NCBI GenBank assembly: GCA_964394585.1
Contig: CAYMYI010000004.1
Coordinates: 1-64,000, forward strand
DNA: 64,000 nucleotides
DNA from: CAYUJH01 sp964394585
Lineage (GTDB): Bacteria; Bacteroidota; Bacteroidia; Cytophagales; Flammeovirgaceae
Direction: 5' to 3'
Of the stretch, positions 8,190 to 17,392 are shown piece after piece. The translations under genes were made by a program, and so were the position numbers. Every line of letters starts with the position of its first letter. The first letter of the stretch is position 1. The notes beneath the pieces are model-generated. The model made no database searches, was not told where the DNA came from, and saw only the letters and a program-made list of their open reading frames with translations.

Positions 8190-9320
8190 TTAAGAAGTGA
8201 GGAATAAGTCGGCGGCAATCGCATCGGCGAGGAGCTTTCCTTTTGGAGTAAGTTGAAGGTGGGTTTCGGTGTAGTGCAACCAGCCGGCTTGGTGCATTCG
8301 CCGAAGGGTGGCGGTTTGTTCGTGGAGTAGGTCGTAAGCAAAAGTGTTTTTTAAATACCCAAGGTTGCACCCTTCTTGTGTACGCAGCGAGGTCATGAGG
8401 TACTCGTTAATGCTATCGGAGCGGGTAAGGGTTTCGCGCTCGAAAGGTAAGGTTTCGTTGGTAAGAGCTTTTAAATAGTGGGCATTATTGCGCACATTAA
8501 ATTGCCGCGAGGTACCATTAAACGAATGGGCACCCGGGCCAATGCCAAGGTAAGGGACTTGCCGCCAATAGTTTCGGTTGTGGCGCGAGTAAGCGCCGGC
8601 GCGTGCAAAATTGGAGATTTCGTACTGCTCGTAGTCGTTTTGTGCGAGCGTTTCGACTAGGTATTCAAACTGTTGTGCGGCAAACTCTTCTTCTACGGCT
8701 TTAATTTTCCCTTTTTTGAGCCAGTTGCCAAATACTGTACGTTCTTCGATGGTAAGGCAATAGGCTGAAATGTGGGGAATGTGCAAGGCAAGAGCTTGAG
8801 CTAAATCGCGTTCCCAAATGTGGTGATCTTCTGCAGGGATGCCATAAATTAAATCGATAGTAAGGTTTGCAAACCCTGCTTTTTTGGCGCGTTGCACCAC
8901 GTTGAGTGCGTCTTCTGCTGTGTGAGCACGGTTTAAATAGCGCAAATGCGGTTCATGAAAACTCTGAATACCAATGCTCAGTCGGTTTACACCGGTAGCT
9001 TTTACATCGGTAAGGAACGAGGCCACGCGTAAGTCGTCGGGGTTGGCTTCGAGGGTAATTTCTGCCTGTGGTTCTACCGAAAAGGTTTGGGCAATCGTTT
9101 CGAGTAGTATCGCAATTTCCCCAGCCGATAACAGAGACGGCGTCCCCCCTCCGAAGTAAATAGTTTCCACAGTATCTTTCAAATATCCTTTTTGCAGTGT
9201 AATTTCCTTAGCGAGCATCTGTACCATATCGTGCTTATGCGTTGCATTCGTACTAAAATGAAAGTCGCAATAATGGCAGGCTTGTTTGCAAAACGGAATG
9301 TGCAGATAAATTCCACTCAT
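8190..9320 (-). CDS. hemW: HemW-type radical SAM protein
   Basis: The N-terminus has the radical SAM cluster site C11-x3-C15-x2-C18 (IPFCKQACHYCDF), followed by YFGGGTPSLL, EANPDD and RLSIGIQSFH, in the order seen in HemW. The C-terminal part carries the HemN_C-type domain with RNYWRQVPYLGIGPGAHS. HemW is a heme chaperone thought to deliver heme to membrane proteins; it was long annotated as oxygen-independent coproporphyrinogen III oxidase. It lacks the fourth Cys of true HemN (CxxxCxxCxC), since F follows C18-D. It is divergent from the CorA-like gene with a 48-base gap. Confidence 0.93.
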   Translation of the reverse strand: MSGIYLHIPFCKQACHYCDFHFSTNATHKHDMVQMLAKEITLQKGYLKDTVETIYFGGGTPSLLSAGEIAILLETIAQTFSVEPQAEITLEANPDDLRVASFLTDVKATGVNRLSIGIQSFHEPHLRYLNRAHTAEDALNVVQRAKKAGFANLTIDLIYGIPAEDHHIWERDLAQALALHIPHISAYCLTIEERTVFGNWLKKGKIKAVEEEFAAQQFEYLVETLAQNDYEQYEISNFARAGAYSRHNRNYWRQVPYLGIGPGAHSFNGTSRQFNVRNNAHYLKALTNETLPFERETLTRSDSINEYLMTSLRTQEGCNLGYLKNTFAYDLLHEQTATLRRMHQAGWLHYTETHLQLTPKGKLLADAIAADLFLTS

Positions 9321-9368
9321 AACATCATTTAATCAGTTGCGGCAAAGAACGCTTTTTTTAGTTGAATT

Positions 9369-10469
9369 ATGCTTTCTATGAATCTTTTTAAAAAACTGAT
9401 GATAAAAACGTCGGTTTCGCGTGAAACCAAAAAAATTGGAGCAGCACCCGGAGCTCTCATTTTTGTGGGTACGGCGAAAGTGGAACAACCCTATGCGGAC
9501 GTAATGCTCTACGATGCCGAACATTGCGAAACACACAAAAACGTAGCTCTTGAGAAGCTTCCCGAACTGATAGAGCAAGAAGGGAAAACCTGTTGGGTAA
9601 ACGTGGTCGGGCTACACGAGCCGAAGTTCATTCAACAAATTGGGGATATTTTTGGGGTACATATACTGGTGCAAGAAGATATCTTGAATACCGAGCACCG
9701 CCCCAAGTACGAAGAAGTAGAGCAGCATATTTTCTTTGTATTAAAGATGCTTCGCTATCAGCGCGAAGATCAGAACGTAGAGGCTGAACAACTCAGTATG
9801 ATATTGGGTGATAACTACCTGATTACCTTTCAAGAAGGAACTGACGATGTGTTTGATACCGTTCGGCAGCGCCTCATTAACCCTACTACCAAAATTCGGC
9901 ACCGAAAAAGCGACTACCTCGCCTTTGCCTTGCTCGATGCTATTATCGACCAATACATTGAAATCATTGGGGTAATTGGCGAGCCAATCGACGATTTGGA
10001 AGATAAACTGCTCGAAGAAGTGAAAAACGAGCACCTTGAGCAAATTAATACATTTCGGCGCGAGCTAAACAGTTTGCGGAAAATCATCCGCCCTTTGCGC
10101 GAAATTTCTTCTCAGTATTATAAATCGACTTCAGAACTGATTGAAGAACGTACCAGGCCGTTTCTTAAAGATTTAGAAGACCACATTACCCAAATTATTG
10201 ATAGCACCGAAAGCTACCGGGAAATGCTTAAAGACCAGCTCGACTTGTACCAAACCAAACTGAACAACCGCCTGAACGACATCATCCGTGTACTGACCGT
10301 GTTTTCGGTGGTGTTCATTCCCCTTACCTTTTTAGCCGGAATTTACGGGACCAACTTCAACTATCTACCTGAGTTGCAGTACCGATACTCGTATCCTATT
10401 TTTTGGGGGGTGATGATTGCCATCGCCCTATTCATGATTACTTACTTTAAACGGAAACGCTGGCTGTGA
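9369..10469 (+). CDS. corA: CorA-like magnesium/cobalt transporter with altered signature
   Basis: A 366-residue CorA-family channel. It has a long acidic cytoplasmic domain, a coiled helix from about 235 to 300, and two C-terminal membrane helices (VLTVFSVVFIPLTFLAGIY and YPIFWGVMIAIALFMITYF) ending in the basic tail KRKRWL. The loop between them reads GTN at 327-329 where the family signature is GMN. The rest of the loop (YGTNFNYLPEL) keeps the normal spacing, so this is a true substitution. Met4 at 9378 is an alternative start. Substrate is probably Mg2+ or another divalent ion, but the altered filter makes that less certain. Confidence 0.88.
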   Translation: MLSMNLFKKLMIKTSVSRETKKIGAAPGALIFVGTAKVEQPYADVMLYDAEHCETHKNVALEKLPELIEQEGKTCWVNVVGLHEPKFIQQIGDIFGVHILVQEDILNTEHRPKYEEVEQHIFFVLKMLRYQREDQNVEAEQLSMILGDNYLITFQEGTDDVFDTVRQRLINPTTKIRHRKSDYLAFALLDAIIDQYIEIIGVIGEPIDDLEDKLLEEVKNEHLEQINTFRRELNSLRKIIRPLREISSQYYKSTSELIEERTRPFLKDLEDHITQIIDSTESYREMLKDQLDLYQTKLNNRLNDIIRVLTVFSVVFIPLTFLAGIYGTNFNYLPELQYRYSYPIFWGVMIAIALFMITYFKRKRWL

Positions 10470-10661
10470 TAGATTGCAGAAAATCCGGCAGAGATCACCA
10501 TATTAAATCTGCCTATTTGACGCTCTTTTATGGTCTATTGAATGATTATAGTGCCATTTTGGCATGATTTATCAAGCTTTTTACCTTGGAATATCCTTTG
10601 TCATGAGGGAGGTGAACCTATTGAAATATCAATTTTGTAAACCCTAAACCTCTCAATAGCT

Positions 10662-11093
10662 ATGTATTACAAAGTAAAAAACAGACCTTTTGCTCCTGCC
10701 TTCCAAAGTTTGGTAGAAGGATTTTTCAACGATGCACCGACCGCTACACATCCACTACATCGCAAAGTGGCTTTTCCTGCTGTAAATGTGAAGGAAACTG
10801 AGGCAGCTTTTGTACTCGAGCTGGCAGTACCAGGATATAACAAAGCAAAGTTTGCGGTTAGCACCGAGAAAAATCAATTAGTCATTGCCTACTCCGACGA
10901 TGCCTCTGAAAACACAGAAACGTACCGCCGTCGCGAATTCGCTCCGCGTAACTTTGAAAAACGCTTTACCTTAAGCGAAAATATCAATATCGCCGAGGTA
11001 GAAGCTACTTTTCAAGAAGGGGTACTCACAGTAACCTTACCCAAATTCAAAGAAGAAACTCCGAAAACTGCACGTACTATAGCTGTACAATAA
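10662..11093 (+). CDS. Hsp20 / alpha-crystallin small heat-shock protein
   Basis: A 143-residue small heat-shock protein. The alpha-crystallin domain runs from about residue 40 (AFPAVNVKETEAAFVLELAVPGYNK) to FQEGVLTVTLPK, where the GVLTVTLPK strand is the family hallmark. It forms oligomers that hold unfolding proteins in the cytoplasm. A J-domain co-chaperone gene follows 181 bases downstream on the same strand. The ORF start fits the usual short N-terminal arm. Confidence 0.94.
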   Translation: MYYKVKNRPFAPAFQSLVEGFFNDAPTATHPLHRKVAFPAVNVKETEAAFVLELAVPGYNKAKFAVSTEKNQLVIAYSDDASENTETYRRREFAPRNFEKRFTLSENINIAEVEATFQEGVLTVTLPKFKEETPKTARTIAVQ

Positions 11094-11137
11094 GCTTGGT
11101 AGTGGCATTGCCTAAATTGTGAAACAAACTAGCCTTA

Positions 11138-11179
11138 AAGCCCGAGGTGCTACCAAGCCTTCGGGCTTATTGCGTTTTG
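11138..11179 (+). terminator. Possible terminator after hsp20
   Basis: AAGCCCGA pairs with TCGGGCTT across a loop of about 15 bases, followed by ATTGCGTTTT. The T-tract is interrupted, so this may be weak. Confidence 0.45.
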
Positions 11180-11274
11180 CTGCTTTTTGGGTAAAAACAC
11201 CGTGAAAATAAACCTAAAGGCACTACTATTCAGTTTAAAGAAATACATTCATTGAAAAACTAAACATCCATCCT

Positions 11275-12165
11275 ATGAAATTTCAAGATTACTATCAGAC
11301 GTTAGGGGTGAGCAAAAAGGCAAGTGCCGAGGAAATCAAAAAAGCATATCGGAAATTAGCCCGTCAGTATCACCCCGATAAAAACCCCGACGATAAAGCT
11401 GCCGAAGAGAAATTTAAGCAGGTACAAGAAGCCTATGAAGTGCTAAGCGACCCCGCCAAACGCAAGAAATACGATATGCTGGGGAAAAATTGGCAATATG
11501 CAGAAACTGGTAATCCAGGAGGTGGGTTCAACGGCGGTTCTCCTTTCAGCGATTTTGAAGATATTTTTGGAGGAGGGGGTAGCAGCGGTGGTGGTGGCTT
11601 CTCCGATTTTTTTGAACGCTTTTTTGGTGGAGGCTTTACACGAGGCACGTCGCGTGCGAAAGGTGAAGACTTGCAGACCTCGATTACGATTTCTATGGAA
11701 GAAGCGTTTAGAGGTACTACGCGCATTATCACTACCCGAGGCGAAAGTTTGCGTATTAAGCTGAAGCCCGGTTTGGAAGATGGCAAGCGAATCAGGCTAA
11801 AAGGCAAAGGTAACCCCGGATTGAATGGAGGCCCTGCCGGCGACTTGTACGTAACCATTCGTGTAATGCCCGATAGCCGCTTTAACCTTGAAGATGGCAA
11901 ATTATATACCTCGGTATCGGTGAGCCTTTACAAGTTGGTGCTGGGGGGAAAGATTACCGTTCAAGCACCCGATGGAACTTTAACGGTTACGTTGCCCCCG
12001 GGAACGGCTCCAAACAAGCCCCTTCGTTTAAAAGGGAAAGGGATGAAACGAGAAGGTACCGACGAAAAAGGCGATTTGTATATTAAAATGAGTGTGCAAA
12101 TCCCCACGAATTTATCCCCGCGCGAGAAACAACTTTTTGAAGAACTAGCCAAATTGCGCTCTTAG
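11275..12165 (+). CDS. CbpA-type DnaJ co-chaperone
   Basis: The J domain spans residues 1-70 with the HPD motif in YHPDKNPDD, which stimulates DnaK ATPase. A Gly/Phe-rich linker follows (GGGFNGGSPFSDFEDIFGGGG), then two DnaJ C-terminal beta domains. The four CxxCxGxG zinc repeats of classical DnaJ are absent, so this is the CbpA (class B) type at 296 residues. The neighbouring hsp20 gene suggests a shared role in heat or stress response, though no shared promoter is visible. Confidence 0.94.
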   Translation: MKFQDYYQTLGVSKKASAEEIKKAYRKLARQYHPDKNPDDKAAEEKFKQVQEAYEVLSDPAKRKKYDMLGKNWQYAETGNPGGGFNGGSPFSDFEDIFGGGGSSGGGGFSDFFERFFGGGFTRGTSRAKGEDLQTSITISMEEAFRGTTRIITTRGESLRIKLKPGLEDGKRIRLKGKGNPGLNGGPAGDLYVTIRVMPDSRFNLEDGKLYTSVSVSLYKLVLGGKITVQAPDGTLTVTLPPGTAPNKPLRLKGKGMKREGTDEKGDLYIKMSVQIPTNLSPREKQLFEELAKLRS

Positions 12166-12227
12166 TACATTTACCAAAGTTGCCGATTTATATGTAGTTT
12201 TAGTTTTCAACAAAACGCAAAAAAACT

Positions 12228-13244
12228 ATGCTACAAGTGGTAATTACTAAGGCAGGAAAACCCGAAGTACTGGCAGTACGGGAACTGCCCGATCCTACCC
12301 CTCAACCCGGTGAACTTTGCATTAAGGTAAAAGCAACGGGGGTCAACTTTGCCGATATTCTCGCTCGGCAGGGGCTTTACCCCGATGCGCCTCCGCTGCC
12401 CTGCGTAGTAGGATACGAAGTAGCAGGCATTGTAACTGCCGTGGGCGAAGGCGTAGAGGAAAGCCACATAGGCAAAGAAGTATTTGCCCTCACTCGTTTT
12501 GGGGGCTATGCTACCCATGTGTGCGTACCCGAAGTGCAAGTGTTTGATAAACCAGCTAAGCTAACCTTTGAACAAGCCGCGACGATTCCTGTAAACTACT
12601 TAACTGCTTGGGCACTCATTACTGTGATGGGCAATTTGCAAGAAGACGAAGCCATGCTCGTACACAATGCAGGTAGTGGGGTCGGGCTCGCAGCAATTGA
12701 TATTGCCAACCACATTAGTGCTACGGTTTACGGCACGGCTAGTAGCGGAAAACATGCATTTTTGAAAGAAAGAGGATACCACCACTTGATTGACTACCGC
12801 ACTAACGATTGGTATCCTGAAATGAAAGAACTTACCAACCGAAAAGGGGTAGAGCTTGTGCTCGATCCTATGGGAGGGAAACATTGGAAAAAAAGCTATA
12901 AAATTTTGCGAGCAACCGGCAGGTTGGGCATGTTTGGTCTAGCTAGTATTTCGGCAGCAGGCTTTCAAGGGAAGATTAACCTAGCAAAAGCGATTCTACA
13001 AACGCCTTTTTTTCATCCGTTTCCGTTGCTAGGGCGCAATCGCTCTGTGTTTGGGCTGAACTTGGGGCACTTGTGGCACGAGCCGGGCAAAGTGCGCAAA
13101 TGGGCGATGCAACTGATTGAAGGGGTAGAACAAGGATGGATTACCCCCTATGTAGATACTACCTTCCCGCTAGAAAAAGCCGCAGAAGCTCATGCATTTA
13201 TCGAAGCACGCAAAAGTAAAGGGAAAGTGATTTTAACCTGTTAA
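12228..13244 (+). CDS. Zinc-independent quinone oxidoreductase (MDR family)
   Basis: A 338-residue medium-chain dehydrogenase/reductase of the quinone reductase / VAT-1 type. The GroES-like half holds GVNFADILARQGLYP and VVGYEVAGIVTAVG. The Rossmann half has the nucleotide site VHNAGSGVGLAAI, where most relatives have AAAGGVG. The catalytic-zinc Cys/His set of alcohol dehydrogenases is missing. It probably reduces quinones or enones with NADPH; the substrate is not known. It follows dnaJ by 62 bases but there is no functional link. Confidence 0.88.
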   Translation: MLQVVITKAGKPEVLAVRELPDPTPQPGELCIKVKATGVNFADILARQGLYPDAPPLPCVVGYEVAGIVTAVGEGVEESHIGKEVFALTRFGGYATHVCVPEVQVFDKPAKLTFEQAATIPVNYLTAWALITVMGNLQEDEAMLVHNAGSGVGLAAIDIANHISATVYGTASSGKHAFLKERGYHHLIDYRTNDWYPEMKELTNRKGVELVLDPMGGKHWKKSYKILRATGRLGMFGLASISAAGFQGKINLAKAILQTPFFHPFPLLGRNRSVFGLNLGHLWHEPGKVRKWAMQLIEGVEQGWITPYVDTTFPLEKAAEAHAFIEARKSKGKVILTC

Positions 13245-13280
13245 AAAAAGAACATGAGTTACCTTTTTGGGTAACTCATG
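13241..13280 (-). terminator. Rho-independent terminator of the PIG-L gene
   Basis: CATGAGTTACC and GGTAACTCATG form a perfect 11-bp stem with a 6-base loop at 13253-13280. Read on the minus strand it is followed by a T-run (the A-run 13243-13249). It lies between convergent genes and serves the minus-strand one. Confidence 0.75.
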
Positions 13281-13309
13281 CCATTGGTATACTCATCCTT
13301 ATCTGCCTG

Positions 13310-15826
13310 TTATTTTTCTTTCGGTAGTTTTATTTTCTCTTCGTTTTTATACGAAATAAGGTTCACAAACAACCGATATGCACCGGGTACGGCGGCGGGT
13401 AATTCCCTAAAAAAGGAGAGGCCTGTATAAATATAACTTCCCTTACCATGATGCGCCACCAGTAAACTTCCTTTGCGTTCGTCTTCTTCGGGGTCGTGCA
13501 TTTCAAAAATGGGAGTATAGCGTTCGTCCCACTCGTTGGGAAAGTATAGTCCCCGTTCTTGTACCCACCCGTCGAAATCGGCTTGTGTAATTTTATTGGG
13601 GTAATTTAAAATGCTATGTTCAGGTGCCAGAAAGGTAACCTGTGCCTCTTCTACCGTTACGCGATCGCGCGATAATTTCAACGGATACGGGCCTACATCG
13701 TTGAGCTTAAGCCCGCTTGTAGTATTGTACTGAACAATCATGTTGCCACCATCTTCCACAAAATCCATCAGTTCTTTTTGCACAAACTTTAATCTTGGAT
13801 TGGTATTGTAGGCTCGGATTCCCATAATCATGACGTCGTACTTTACGAAGGTTTGGGCATTTAAATCTTCGTCGGCGAGCACATCAACCGAATACCCAAT
13901 GGCTTGCAAGGCTTCGGGGATTACATCGCCCGCTCCGGGGATATAGCCAATTTTTTCTTCATTAGTTTGGATATCGAGCCGCACCACCTTTGCCACTGCT
14001 TTAGGGAATAGGGTTTGAACTGGAATATGCTCATAGGTAATACGTGTGAGGGCATAATCGAACGTGCCATTTTGCGTGGTTACTACCGCCTTTACTTCTC
14101 CGAGCGATTCTTCCTTAGGAGGGTACAGCGTGAAGGCGGTTTTTACCTCATCGTATTTCCCTTCGATATTGAGGGGAATCGAACTTGGCTCATAGCGCCA
14201 TCCTTCAGGTACTTCTAACGATAAACTGCCCGAAAAATCTGACGTATGGCTTTTAGCCAAGAGTAGCACTTCCTGAGGGGTATCTTCTGAAAAAAGGAGG
14301 ACTGATTTTTCCATGTTCACCGTTACCGGCGGCGTTAGTTCCAGTGGGCGATAGCGCTCACCTTGTACCGGGTCGGTGCTACGAAACAATACCGGAGTTC
14401 GATATACAAGAGTTTCCCCGCCCATTTCAACCGATATTGTTGCCATGAGCGAAGGCGGATTTTCTGGCAAGCCAATTAGTGACTGTTCATCCACTTGGAA
14501 CATTCCTTTTAACTCAGGTTTGCGCAGCCAGTAAGGCTGAGAGTAGGGGGTATTTTGGGGTAATACAAACGATAGTTGTTCGGTACGCTCTTGGTTATGG
14601 ACTAGCACTGTATCGGGCTTGAGGGTTTCCGCACCCACTTGAATCGAATTTAAGTGAACTGCTATGTTGTTACGACGAATGATGCGCGCCGTCAGATGAA
14701 TGCTATCGCCAGGGGCAACGCTGTAAGCGCGGCTGGTTACATCGGCCCAAAAGCCTGCACATTGAAAAATAATTTCGTCAAGCTGTGTTTTTTTGTAAGG
14801 AAGATAGGGCGTGTCTTCGGGGAGTTGCTTTAGTTCAGTTCGGATGGCTAGCAATGCTGGAATACTTTTTTCGGGAGCAAGCAGATCGTAGTTGGCGATC
14901 ACTTCTTCAATCTGCTGGGCAATTTTTTCTCCACCTTCAAGGCGGTTCCAAGTAAAGTCAATCCCTTCGAGCACATCGTTTTTAGGTTTTTCCCCTGCTA
15001 AATGGTAGATGTATTCGATCTCGGAGCCGCGTTGTGCAGAAGAACCAAACCCTTGGCTTTTGTGCATACTGCGGCTCTCAGCGGCAATTTCGCCATACGA
15101 TTTCCCCAGAAGTGTATTGTAAGCTCCGACATCCATTTTCATCATTTCATCAGCATTGAGAGTAGAGTCGCGGCTCAGGTGCCACCACGAAGCATTCCAG
15201 GCGATGCGTGTGGCTTGCCAAGGGGTAACATATTGGAGTTGTTCGGGGAACCGGTTAGGGTCGGCAGCGGCTTCGAATGCCTCTAGGGCAATGATGGCTG
15301 AGCCCGTGTGATGCCCGTGTGTTTTGCCTGCACGGTAGGGCGAGAAGCGCGTAAGGATTACGTCGGGTTTGAGTGTGCGGATTGCCCAAACAGCATCGGC
15401 AAGTACTTGCTCTTTATCCCAAATAGTGAACGTTTCTTTGGGGATTTTAGAGAACCCAAAGTCGTTGGCACGCGAAAATCGTTGTTCGCCCCCATCGAGT
15501 CGGCGAGCGGCAAGCAGTTCTTGCGTTCGGATAATACCCAATAGTTCGCGCACTTCTTTGCCTATTAAGTTTTGCCCGCCATCGCCCCTTGTGAGGGAAA
15601 GGTAAGCTGTGCGTAGTCCGCGTTCGTTGGCAAGGTACGTGATCATGCGGGTGTTTTCATCATCGGGGTGGGCGGCTACGTAGAGGGCATTGCCTACCAC
15701 TTGGAATTTTTTGAGGGCAAGCCTGATTTCTGCGGCATCCATAGCGCGCATAGGCTGGGTTTGTGCCATGCTGGGGAAGGTGAGGACTAACCCTATTCCT
15801 AACCACCATAACCAAATTTTTTTCAT
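13310..15826 (-). CDS. Periplasmic PIG-L (LmbE-like) deacetylase
   Basis: The chosen start (ATG at 15826, four codons inside the longest reading) puts a signal peptide at the very end: MKKIWLWWLGIG to FPSMAQ. The PIG-L domain follows, with the zinc motif AHPDDE at about residues 52-57 and the second site HGHHTGSAI near 170. Members deacetylate N-acetyl sugar derivatives. The C-terminal 500 residues include Ig-like beta regions and a late domain (GAGDVIPEALQAIGYSVDVL, VDFVEDGGNMIVQYNTTSG) that resembles a glutamine-amidotransferase-like fold. Long PIG-L proteins of about 840 residues are common in Bacteroidota. It is likely exported; the substrate is unknown. Confidence 0.88.
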   Translation of the reverse strand: MKKIWLWWLGIGLVLTFPSMAQTQPMRAMDAAEIRLALKKFQVVGNALYVAAHPDDENTRMITYLANERGLRTAYLSLTRGDGGQNLIGKEVRELLGIIRTQELLAARRLDGGEQRFSRANDFGFSKIPKETFTIWDKEQVLADAVWAIRTLKPDVILTRFSPYRAGKTHGHHTGSAIIALEAFEAAADPNRFPEQLQYVTPWQATRIAWNASWWHLSRDSTLNADEMMKMDVGAYNTLLGKSYGEIAAESRSMHKSQGFGSSAQRGSEIEYIYHLAGEKPKNDVLEGIDFTWNRLEGGEKIAQQIEEVIANYDLLAPEKSIPALLAIRTELKQLPEDTPYLPYKKTQLDEIIFQCAGFWADVTSRAYSVAPGDSIHLTARIIRRNNIAVHLNSIQVGAETLKPDTVLVHNQERTEQLSFVLPQNTPYSQPYWLRKPELKGMFQVDEQSLIGLPENPPSLMATISVEMGGETLVYRTPVLFRSTDPVQGERYRPLELTPPVTVNMEKSVLLFSEDTPQEVLLLAKSHTSDFSGSLSLEVPEGWRYEPSSIPLNIEGKYDEVKTAFTLYPPKEESLGEVKAVVTTQNGTFDYALTRITYEHIPVQTLFPKAVAKVVRLDIQTNEEKIGYIPGAGDVIPEALQAIGYSVDVLADEDLNAQTFVKYDVMIMGIRAYNTNPRLKFVQKELMDFVEDGGNMIVQYNTTSGLKLNDVGPYPLKLSRDRVTVEEAQVTFLAPEHSILNYPNKITQADFDGWVQERGLYFPNEWDERYTPIFEMHDPEEDERKGSLLVAHHGKGSYIYTGLSFFRELPAAVPGAYRLFVNLISYKNEEKIKLPKEK

Positions 15827-15849
15827 AAGTATTCGCATTTTCAGTTCTC

Positions 15850-15888
15850 AAAAAAAAAGTGACTAACAGCTTGAGCCATCAGTCACTT
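15850..15888 (-). terminator. Rho-independent terminator of the DUF2911 gene
   Basis: On the minus strand AAGTGACT and AGTCACTT pair across a loop of 16 bases and are followed by a run of nine T residues (the A-run at 15850-15858). It lies just after the DUF2911 gene and before the PIG-L start, so it separates the two transcripts. Confidence 0.78.
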
Positions 15889-15929
15889 AACGTATTAATC
15901 TTTAGTAAAGAAGGATAAGCAACCTAGGC

Positions 15930-16547
15930 TTATTTGATGCTCATTTCGGCATTGCGCTGGATGCCCTCCATGATTTTGGTCATGTCGGTTTCCACTAAGA
16001 ACTCCACCTTTTTCTTTTCCCAACTCATAGAAACCAAAATATTTCCATTTTCAGCCTGATCGATATCGTATTTCAAGCGTTCTTGCGTTTCAGCTAAATC
16101 GGTTGGTTTTACCGAAACAGTTGCTACATCTTTTTTAGCGAGGCCTTCCATATCGATTTTGCCGGTTTCTCTATCCATATATTCATACACACTTGCAGCA
16201 GTGCTAATGTGCACCAACCATTCACCATCTTTCTTTGGCGTAATAAACACTTGGTACGAACCGGCGCGTACATCTTTCCCAGCTATTTTTACCGCCGTAC
16301 CAAACGTAATTTTTGTGGCAGCGTTTGCGCCAGCGCGCCATGCTTGGTCGAAAGGTACAAGCTCGCCCCAAATTTTACGACCTTTTACGCCGGGCGAAAA
16401 GTATTCGATGGTAACTTCGGTAAAGCCTACTGTGCGCATTTCCATGCACTTTGAGCTAGGTTGGGGCATTACTTGCGCGATACCGTCAAATTGGATAAAG
16501 AGCAGAGCTGCCATTGCAAAAGCAGCATTCCAGAACATTTTTTTCAT
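15930..16547 (-). CDS. DUF2911 family secreted protein
   Basis: A 205-residue protein with a signal peptide (MKKMFWNAAFAMAALLFIQFDGIAQ). The DUF2911 core is clear: VTIEYFSPGVKGRKIWGELVPF, WRAGANAATKITF and AGSYQVFITPKKDGEW. The family is common in Bacteroidota and exported, but no biochemical function is established. It has its own terminator downstream and a 147-base gap upstream to the DUF2452 gene. Confidence 0.93.
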   Translation of the reverse strand: MKKMFWNAAFAMAALLFIQFDGIAQVMPQPSSKCMEMRTVGFTEVTIEYFSPGVKGRKIWGELVPFDQAWRAGANAATKITFGTAVKIAGKDVRAGSYQVFITPKKDGEWLVHISTAASVYEYMDRETGKIDMEGLAKKDVATVSVKPTDLAETQERLKYDIDQAENGNILVSMSWEKKKVEFLVETDMTKIMEGIQRNAEMSIK

Positions 16548-16694
16548 TGTGATAAGGTGTTAAGGGTTGTGAGTGATACAATTTCATGCGCTCAAATTTA
16601 GAATTCGAGAGTTCCCATCGCTGTTAAGTTGCTGTTAAAGGATTTCCCGAAGCGCATTACCATTCAAGAGATAAACCCCTAATCGAGGAAAATG

Positions 16695-17159
16695 TTAATT
16701 CGGTTCATTGGCTTGTTCAATTTCCCAAGTGTGGTCGGCGAGCAAGCGTAACGATGCCACAAAAGTAGGAAACGGATTGCTGCGTCCCCATTCGGTAGGG
16801 GCTATCATAGAGAGCACATCGCGGCCATCTTCACGCTGGTAGAGGTGGTACGTCTTCCCTATCAAAGGTTCAAAAGGGATTTCCGCAGCATAAATCCGCT
16901 CCGACACTTCCATACGTTGCTTAATTTGCCCGGCTTGTTGGGCAAGTAGTTCCATTTGCTTATAAATTTGGTCGAGCTGCATGTGCGTTTGCTCGTGCAT
17001 TGCGGCAACGGCACGCCCCTTTATTTTCCCCTTGTCTTCTGGTTTAATGGCAACGCCCCCTACGGTATGGGCGTAGGGCAATGTACCGGGGTTCTCGGCA
17101 GTTTTTTCGCGCATTTTATCCAGATCAATCCGGTCAACATCGATTTCTTTTCCTTTCAT
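16695..17159 (-). CDS. DUF2452 family protein
   Basis: This 154-residue protein matches DUF2452: LPYAHTVGGVAIKPEDKGK, then a helix AMHEQTHMQLDQIYKQMELL and the end segment GKTYHLYQREDGRDVLSMI. It has no signal peptide or membrane helix. The function is unknown. The ATG at 17159 leaves 233 bases to the divergent LptF/LptG-type gene, in which a promoter for the latter is seen. Confidence 0.9.
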   Translation of the reverse strand: MKGKEIDVDRIDLDKMREKTAENPGTLPYAHTVGGVAIKPEDKGKIKGRAVAAMHEQTHMQLDQIYKQMELLAQQAGQIKQRMEVSERIYAAEIPFEPLIGKTYHLYQREDGRDVLSMIAPTEWGRSNPFPTFVASLRLLADHTWEIEQANEPN

Positions 17160-17330
17160 ATTAAAAATTTACGAGGTATCGAATCTTTCTCACAAAGTTA
17201 TGGGAATGCACTGGCAATCCTCTTTTGTTATGACTGCTACTGCAATAAGATTGTTTTCAGCGAACAATTTGGCGTGTAGTATCTTACGATGTATCCTATT
17301 TACTTAATCTTTCTTAACAGCCCCTACACG

Positions 17331-17359
17331 TTGGTTCAACCCCTGTTTCCTTATTTTTG
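17331..17359 (+). promoter_or_regulatory. Promoter of the LptF/LptG-type gene
   Basis: TTG at 17331-17333 and TATTTTTG at 17352-17359 are 18 bases apart, a full match to the Bacteroidota TTG / TAnnTTTG consensus. The start codon lies 33 bases further on. Confidence 0.6.
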
Positions 17360-17392
17360 AATGTTAATTCAACAAGAATTTTGTAGAAAGCT

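Noticed and set aside
11433..11900. Long open reading opposite the DnaJ gene
   Set aside because: The Pro/Ser-rich composition is what the Gly-rich linker gives when read backwards. The J domain on the plus strand is certain.
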